The notes under the pieces are model-generated. The model did no database searches. It was given only the letters and a program-made list of their open reading frames with translations, and was not told where the DNA came from. The translations under genes and the position numbers were made by a program. DNA of 64,000 nt from Rutpela maculata (Eukaryota > Arthropoda > Insecta > Coleoptera > Cerambycidae), in the NCBI GenBank assembly GCA_936432065.2, contig OW386285.2, forward strand, positions 39,177,920-39,241,919. The letters are read 5' to 3'. Shown piece by piece: positions 57,600-64,000 of the stretch. Numbering within the stretch: position 1 is the first letter of the stretch; every line of letters starts with the position of its first letter.

Positions 57600-59340
57600 G
57601 ACCTTGCTAAATCCGAAAATGATGGGCACCAGATCAAATAAATATAATGAATATATAAATAAAATAATAAATCCTGAAAACCCAGTAAGGACCAGCTGGT
57701 GAGTAGTAGCTGAAATATCTAATATTGTTATAAATAATGAAGAATAATCATCATGTATATGATGAGCTTCAAATAGTCGTCTCACTATTTAATGAATTTT
57801 TTATAGAAGCGCCGCATGCTACTATTAGGCAAATACCGAAATTGAACTGCGATACGTATACATACAGTAAAGTTCATCAGACAGATTCATTGTTTTTAAA
57901 ACCATTCAGTGAAATTTATTAACAAAAACATTTAAAGCTAAAAAGTCGTCTGGTCTAGATGATATTCCCTGTTTTATAATAAAAAAAGTAATGCATTATA
58001 TTATTAAACCACCAACATATATTATTAATTTATCTTTTGAAACAGGAACGTTTCCGAATAGCCTAAAGACCGGAAAGGTGATATCTATTTTTAAGAAAAA
58101 GGATACCCAACTATTGGAAAATTATAGGCCTGTAACCATGTCCTTTGGATTTTCAAAAAAATTTCGAATACTGTTATCTAGATAGGCTGGTAAATTACTT
58201 GGAAACTTTAAAAATAATTACTAAAAACCAACATGGTTTTTCTAGTGGCATATCGACCGGTACGGCAATATATTCTTTTTAAATAAAATTTTAGAATTCA
58301 TTGATGCGGGAGAATGTCCTGCTGGTATATTTTGTGTTCTCAGCAGGGTGTTTAACTGCATCAATCATAGTCTATTAATATCTAAATTATTTGATTATGG
58401 TATACGGGGTCTGTCATTAAATTGGATCACTATATTCCTCGAAGATCGGAGGCAATATGTTAGTTTAAAACATAAAAACGATAACATCGTGTGTAGTGTT
58501 AATTTAGAATTTTTAAATTCAACTATAGGTGTTCCACAGAGCTCTATTTTAGTCCCTGTGCTTTATATTTTATTTATTAATGATATTGATTTTTTGCCAT
58601 CAACTGCACATTTTACAATTTATGCTGACGACATTTCTGTGATAATATCAAATCCATCTGATAATGTTTTGGAACAAAATTGCAATGCTATTTTAAACAC
58701 TTTAAACTCAAGTTATTAGATTTCACAGTAGGCGAAAGGAATGTGATAACTCAAATATTAAAATAGACAATACAAATATTTCTAATACGTTTTTAGGGGT
58801 ATTTTTGGACAAATGTCTAAATTTGAAGCATCATTACGATACTTTGATACCCAAATCTTCTTCTGTAGTATACCTATTCCGAATTACTAGAGGTTCTATC
58901 AAGAGAACAACTTATTAATTTATATTATACCCGAGTTGATTCACGTTTAAGGCGTGGTATCTGCTTTTGGAGAAACTCCACCATGTCTTCAAATGTATTT
59001 ATTGCACAAAAACGTATCTAACGATGTATATTTGGTATACCGATTACTCACACGTGCAAGGATATCTTTATAGAAAATAAAATTCTGATATATTTTCGAA
59101 ATTTGCATATATGTTTTTAGAAACAGAAATAGTTTTATTTTAAATAGTGACTACCATAATGTCAATACAAGACAAAAAATAAACTCCATGAACCTTGCGC
59201 CAGATTAAAAATCACAAGATTTATAGGCCCGAAATTATTTAAACGACTACCGGATGATATAAAACAGGAAAGAGAGTATTTATTTAGAAAAAAGCTAAAG
59301 GTGTTTTTATCGTATGTAATATTACTAGTGCTTAAAATTT
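57600..59340 (+). pseudogene. Degenerate jockey/CR1-like LINE polymerase
   Basis: The frame is broken by several shifts and stops. In order: NPENPVRTSW linker; LFNEFFIEAP (57796); FKAKKSSGLDDIPCFII (57928); NLSFETGTFPNSLKTGKVIS; LLENYRPV (58112); QHGFSSG; first catalytic region degraded to CVLSRVFNCINHSL, where the expected Asp is lost; IGVPQSSILVPVLYILFIND (58528); IYADDISVI with intact Asp pair (58618-58644); LGVFLDKCLNLKHHY; and KRLPDDIK...FRKKLKVFL (59238-59310) near the C-terminus. No tail or target duplication is clear, because the hairpin at 59371 follows closely. Long dead. Confidence 0.85.
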
Positions 59341-59370
59341 TATCGAAAATTTTTTCGAAAGCGTGTTGTC

Positions 59371-59485
59371 TGGTAATATAAAGAGTGCAAATTGGCAGTT
59401 TATTATCTGATTAAATCCCGACCGCTTTAGCGGGAGGGATTTAATCTTTGATAATAAACTGCCAATTTGCACGAGTTATATTAAC
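59371..59485. mobile_element. Miniature hairpin element
   Basis: A near-perfect stem: GTGCAAATTGGCAGTTTATT (from 59385) pairs with its inverse ending at 59472; further in, ATTAAATCCC pairs with GGGATTTAAT and CCGC with GCGG around TTTA. Outer AT-rich arms TAATATAA extend the pairing. The whole is only about 115 bp. A tiny MITE or hairpin-forming repeat. Confidence 0.7.
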
Positions 59486-61160
59486 TAGGGGCAACTTAGC
59501 TTGAGAAAAAAATTTTAGATGAAATTTAAAACACGAGTGGTATTTGAGAAGAATATTTCACGAATAAATAATTCATTAAGTACAACTTCAATATTATGTT
59601 TTCTCATTAATTGCCTTCAGACGTTTTCTTGTCACTTTTTAGAGTTTACTGACCTTTATTTTCAATTTCCTCATTAATTTGATATACAGAAATATTTCCA
59701 AACCGACTCATATTGTCAAAACAGCAAATCTGAAACAAACGCAGTAGAAACAACGGAGATTCGCTATATTTTAAAATAATGACGTTTCTATGGCAACTAG
59801 TAAATAAAACGAGTTGAAACCTTAGATATTATAATATATAGACTGGCTTAACACCTTTCAGGCATCTCTGAGGTGCAATATGACGAGGAACGATAGAGAG
59901 AGCACTACTTTATTCCCGATATCCCGCCTATTTATTACTATACACTCACGGTTCCGAGATTGACATAGAGAGCGCCATCTAGCGCTACCGCTACTAGAGT
60001 TATATTCCATAATAATTGTTCACTGACTCATATTTACGTATTTAATCCTTATTTTTAACTTGTAATACATATTATGTTGAGGTTTGCTTCGTTAGGCAGA
60101 GTGAATTTTAAATACAACAAATTAAAATATTGCACAGCTTTGATTCAACTATTTACTTTTTGATAGATTACCGTATGTAAGTATCTAGGTACATTTTTAG
60201 TTTGTTTCCAGAGCGAATGTGTTTACTTGACATTTATAATAAATGATTTGCTTAACTTTGCAACTTCGTTATTGAGCTATTGAAAGCTGTGCTTGACTTG
60301 TTCCTGTATTATGAGCTAGGTATATTACGTACAATATTTGTATATTATTGTTACCTGATTGAAAAGTAGGCAAATTGAAATAGTTACAGATAGGCAAGGG
60401 TTATAGCCTATATATTTCAGACAGGCTTCTCTTTGGAACTGACGATTGTTTACTATATATGGGGTGTGTTTATGTTTGCTAGTACGTAATACAATATTAC
60501 AATTTACAAGGTAAGTTAACAATTAGTAATAAGCTAGAGAAGATATTTATAGATAAAATTTGAAAGCGCGAGTTGCCCTATTTGCGGAAATTATTTCACG
60601 AAACAAAACGTCAAAAAATTACCCAGTATTTGCCGCTGCAGCGACATAAAAAATTAGAGCGATAAATTTTGCATGTTGGTACTGTCAAAAGCCGATATAG
60701 CTTGAATTACCACTAGTAATGACATTTGATTGGTGCAATGTTGTGAAAAAACTGGCTCTCATTGGCTATAGCGTTAATGAGTGAAATAATCAGATAAATG
60801 TTATTATTCTGTTACAGAGTTTTTCTGTATTTAAATTCTACTAATACACAGCAAGTTAACGTGAACCTATACGTTCCGTTTTTTTATCTTTCTTTTTACT
60901 CTTATTTTGTTTACAAATTTTGTATTTTAGCGTACATTTCTCAGTATTCATTGTCTTCGTCTTATACAACTGTGTGTTTTACACTATCATAGACCTTTAA
61001 TATAAACTTTTATGTTATTTAACTGGTGTGTAAAATAGTGTTTCAATGACTTGTCTTATATCATGTACATGATCAAAAAGGACCAATCAATGAATTTGAC
61101 CTAATAACCAATAAAGCGGACTATTTGGGATTTGGGACTATTCATACTATTTTTACATTT
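59486..61160. other. Region without recognised gene
   Basis: AT-rich; short open frames have no recognisable motif. Confidence 0.4.
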
Positions 61161-61164
61161 TCCA

Positions 61165-61800
61165 ATTTAAAAAGCATCCAGCTGTGTCTTAATTGTTACA
61201 TTTCTAATTAATCTGAAACTGTTTATATCTATTCCATGTTTGTTGTCAAATGCATCCTGGGCAACAATAGAATTTTCAGTTCCTCTTCCACTGTCGAATC
61301 TGGTTATAATTATACGTTCTGTTTGTCCCACATAATTCAAATTACAATCACTACAACTACTTCGTTTTTAAAAATTCCGCTTAGATCATGGGTAAACCGC
61401 GGTTCATGTAAAATTGATTCAAATTTTGAACCTCCGAGAAGTTCTGGAGGGTTCTCTTAAATCTGCGTTTCCTAATTAATCAACTAAAGTTACAAAGTTT
61501 CATTCCCCTTAGTTCTATTCTCAATTATAGAACTTTATCTTTTACATATCTCTGTTCATTCAGAGAGAGTCTTATTAGAAGATGAATTAAGAAATTGAGA
61601 CCAGCCATTTTGTGCTGGAGACAATAGTGTGAGTCATTAGGAATATACCTTAGAGTACTTGCGTCTTTTCCATGTAAATTAAACTCTAACTTATTTTTAC
61701 CATTCCTAATTACTAATGTATCTAAAAATAAAGTTGTCGACTTAGTCGGAGAACGAGCAATGACTAAGATGCACCCTCTATAACACTCGCGAACAACCAC
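61165..61800 (-). pseudogene. Penelope-like element: RT thumb and GIY-YIG endonuclease remnant
   Basis: Minus strand. 61800-61525 reads SPTKSTTLFLDTLVIRNGKN, KLEFNLHGKDASTLRYIPND and SHYCLQHKMAGLNFLIHLL, the pattern FLD..V.R....L.F.IYRK.T.T.RYI..DS.H...HK.A of Penelope-type RTs. After frameshifts, 61355-61320 reads CSDCNLNYVGQT, the conserved start of the GIY-YIG nuclease (YVGQT.R...R), then DAFDNKHGIDINSFRLIRN and a stop at about 61165, matching the H...NH..DF....I end of the domain. Catalytic RT motifs upstream are absent (5' truncated at about 61800). Such elements combine RT with a GIY-YIG nuclease instead of the APE or REL type. Confidence 0.8.
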
Positions 61801-62520
61801 CTAAAAAAAATTGATTCTTATGTAAATCGACCTGGCGGATCTGATTTTGGAGTTCGCCAGACAATTCGGAATTGCGAAACTGGTCAAAATCGGCAATTTC
61901 CGAAAAATCTCAAATTTTATGGATATTTTTTAATTTTTACTTATCACCCGATTAAATTGAGAAGAGCCAATTTAGACCTTTGTTATCATGACGGACATGA
62001 CAGAAATGCAAAAAAATTTACGTGTCACCAGTAATATATTTTTTAATAGTTGGTGACACGAAATTTGTTAAAAATGCAGCAACAAATACTCGATCGAGAC
62101 AACTTTCTTGTTTTTAAAGATAGATGTATATAGTAAGCAACAAAGTTGTAGCCAAAGAACCAAAGAAACTTTTTTATTTCAGTGATTTTTTTGATAACTG
62201 GCTTGGTTTTTAACATAATGGTGCCGGAATATAGAAAAGAACTATGCCGGCCGCGGCCGGTCACATACTGCACAAGCGATAACGCCATGCATAGCTTGAG
62301 AGCGCCAGGATTTGTATTGTACTAATAATAAATAACCTATTTAATAATCGTTTATTCAGTAAATTTTAATTTTGAAAAAGGAGCAAAATATAAAAAATAA
62401 AGTTTTAAATTTTGATAAAGCCAATTTAGACATACTCATTTTATTTCCACATTTAACCTCTACTCATATAATTAAGCAGCAATATTTAAGAGATAGTTAA
62501 CACATTTGTATTTTTTTATC
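61801..62520. other. Region without recognised gene
   Basis: A 10 bp inverted pair CGTGTCACCA/TGGTGACACG (62019-62062) encloses an AT-rich loop. Otherwise nothing. Confidence 0.4.
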
Positions 62521-62525
62521 GCAAA

Positions 62526-62840
62526 TTATACAACGTTTTGGGCTTTCAACGGTCTTCCTTTTTTATAACCAGTATTAGCCACATCTGTGCTTTCTGCTTT
62601 TTGTTTATAAGCTTTTCGGGTGTAATTTCTTCTGCATCTTGCATGATAGACAGGACATTTTAACAAAAATAAATCCCTTTTCTTGGTGTAATATTTCAAC
62701 TTAAGAGAGATATCATCCGACTTTATAGAAACTGCTTTAAATGCTTAGTCCAGTGCTTCTTCTGTAACACCCTGCACAGTTTCTTCACTATTTTGTTGGC
62801 AAAATATGCATTTCATAAAGTTTAACTCTGGGTTTAACTG
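62526..62840 (-). pseudogene. Zinc-binding-like N-terminal exon of an uncharacterised multicopy family
   Basis: Minus strand, about 105 codons with one in-frame TAA: NFMKCIFCQQNSEETVQGVT, then (after the stop) SIKSDDISLKLKYYTKKRDL, CPVYHARCRRNYTRKAYKQK, and GRPLKAQNVV before TAA. The CxxC ... YHxxCxxxYT spacing matches, from memory, the N-terminal domain of long uncharacterised proteins found in many copies in insects and other invertebrates, the same class that carries the HEEADTR region seen at 47400-48160. Four potential metal ligands (C, C, H, C) are intact. The stop and the absence of the remaining exons nearby mark it as a pseudogene or a stranded exon. Confidence 0.55.
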
Positions 62841-63570
62841 TTAAAAAAAAAAGTTGAAAACGCGCACAAAACAGCTGACGTTAAAAAAATTGCTTAAAAG
62901 TTGTTCTTTGTTCAAATTAAGTATTAAAACTAATTTTAAATATCTGGAAAAGAAATTCCGTTACTTTAATATGCACTTTACCCTCTATAGTACTTTCCTA
63001 ATGCAATAATAATTATTATTATGGCTGCAACTCATCAATTTTCAATAAGAATAAGCGTCATAAACCACACAGACGACAACAACTCCTGTCGATCGGTCAA
63101 AAACAACTAAATAAACGTTTGATAATAGCTATTTATGTAACCAGTTACACAAGACGTAACAACACGAATTACACAAGATTGTCTTTCGTTACATAATTGA
63201 TTTTTCTAATTTTAAAATTTTAAAAACAATTTAAACATAATAAATGAAATGGATATATTTAAAAATCTTAAAAATTAAGTAATCTTTTTCATAGTTACCT
63301 TTGCTGCCATCACACATTATAATTTTAATGTCAAAATTGACAGAAGTTATTTAGTCAAGTTACAATATTATTTGAAATCCTAATTTGATAACATAATAAA
63401 GGTAAATTGTATTAATGCAAAAGTTTTGTTAGCGAATTTTGAAGGAAAGAAGAATTTAAAAGCTTCCACTTTATGGACTTAATATTCTATTTTGTGTTGA
63501 ATAAACATTGTTTCTTTATCTTTTTGAGAGTTGTTTATCTTTCCTAATTTATGACATAAGGAACTTTTTG
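62841..63570. other. Region without recognised gene
   Basis: AT-rich, no frame or repeat apart from AATAAA-like signals. Confidence 0.4.
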
Positions 63571-64000
63571 TAACGTCATATCCTAAAATGGCATTTATTT
63601 GACACTTTCCATGAATCAAAACGATGTCATTATTGACAAGTGTAAAATAAAGAAAAAAGAGTGAAATAAAGACTTTTTATTTCACAGTGTCTCTATCGAA
63701 ACAGCAATAGAATTTAGTCTATTTTTATAAAATTATATTGTTTTCTGATTTCTAATGGCGATACAAAAAATTTTGTATACAACTCGAGACTAAAATGTGT
63801 TTTAGCCACTTGTTATATAAAATACTATTTTGTAACGCCATGTCTTAAAACGACGTTTATTTGACAGTTTCAATGAATCAAAACAATGTCATTATTGACA
63901 AGTGTAAAATAAAGCAAAAAGAGTGAAATAAAGGAATTTTATTTAACAATTTGAAAAAACTTACTGATTTCTATGGAAACGGCAATAGAATTTAGTCTAT
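63571..64000. repeat. Direct repeat of about 160 bp, running off the window
   Basis: 63571-63722 and 63832-64000 share TAACG.CAT.TC.TAAAA.G, ATTTATTTGACA, CAATGAATCAAAAC.ATGTC, ATTATTGACAAGTGTAAAAT, GAGTGAAATAAAG and GCAATAGAATTTAGTCTAT. The unit spacing is 261 bp at the start and 278 bp at the end. At least two tandem units; more may lie beyond the window. Confidence 0.8.

Noticed and set aside
61236..61460. Plus-strand 74-codon ORF
   Set aside because: Shadow of the Penelope-like coding on the minus strand.

Overview
This 64 kb window is AT-rich eukaryotic DNA, almost certainly from an insect or a close arthropod relative. It looks like a transposon graveyard, with no complete host gene that I can defend. 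The evidence for an animal, insect-type genome is: several non-LTR retrotransposon clades (jockey/CR1-like, RNase H-bearing I/R1-like, L1/Tx1-like, RTE-like endonuclease), a Penelope-like element with a GIY-YIG domain, Tc1 and hAT transposase remnants, 5S-rRNA- and tRNA-derived SINEs, microsatellites, and a decayed piece of 28S rDNA. I cannot name the order or species from sequence alone.

Layout. 1-1.0 kb: 3' end of a jockey/CR1-like LINE with a (TTA)n tail. 1.2 kb: a scrap of hAT dimerisation domain. 4.24-7.0 kb: the left arm of a large inverted repeat whose other arm lies about 44 kb away at 50.05-52.7 kb; both arms carry a block of 18-20 bp tandem repeats and a LINE 3' tail. 6.99-7.35 kb: a pure (ACGC)n tract. 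7.35-14.8 kb: a cluster of six copies of one roughly 0.7 kb non-autonomous family (here called family X; 13 copies in the window). X has subterminal inverted repeats, a 3' hairpin, G-rich blocks and an internal CAGA/CCGA microsatellite, an architecture like Helentron-type elements (DINE/HINE). A 624 bp hAT-type foldback MITE lies inside one half of a tandem duplication. 15.5-17.2 kb: the best-preserved LINE, with an open 443-codon reverse transcriptase frame. 17-25 kb: mostly unrecognised AT-rich DNA with X copies, foldbacks and a (CA)n element end. 25.1-25.6 kb: a 129 bp minisatellite. 26.5-27.1 kb: a palindrome within a palindrome. 28.2 kb: Tc1 C-terminus. 29.2-29.7 kb: 28S rRNA pseudogene.

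31.7-33.85 kb is the clearest nest: an RNase H-bearing LINE on the minus strand, split by two DNA transposons with clean target duplications (5 bp CTTCG and 3 bp TAT). Removing them restores the LINE reading frame. 34.0-34.35 kb holds a weak candidate host terminal exon. 35.3-40.1 kb: X copies and tRNA-derived SINEs, one X carrying a 144 bp MITE. 41.4-43.6 kb: a second RNase H LINE end split by a relative of the CACAGTG-ended transposon with a 5 bp CGTTG duplication. 45.06 and 55.08 kb: two 5S-derived SINEs, the second interrupted by a LINE 3' end. 46.1 kb: L1/Tx1-like RT. 47.4-48.15 and 62.5-62.84 kb: broken pieces of what I believe is one widespread, uncharacterised, multicopy protein family. 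49.1 kb: Tc1 N-terminus. 53.9-54.7 kb: RTE-like endonuclease remnant. 57.6-59.3 kb: degenerate jockey/CR1-like LINE. 61.2-61.8 kb: Penelope-like element. The window ends inside a direct repeat.

Functionally these are independent selfish elements and their wreckage rather than cooperating genes. What the window offers is the order of insertions (nests, target duplications, empty versus filled sites), two or three element families that may be undescribed, and fragments of one poorly described protein family.
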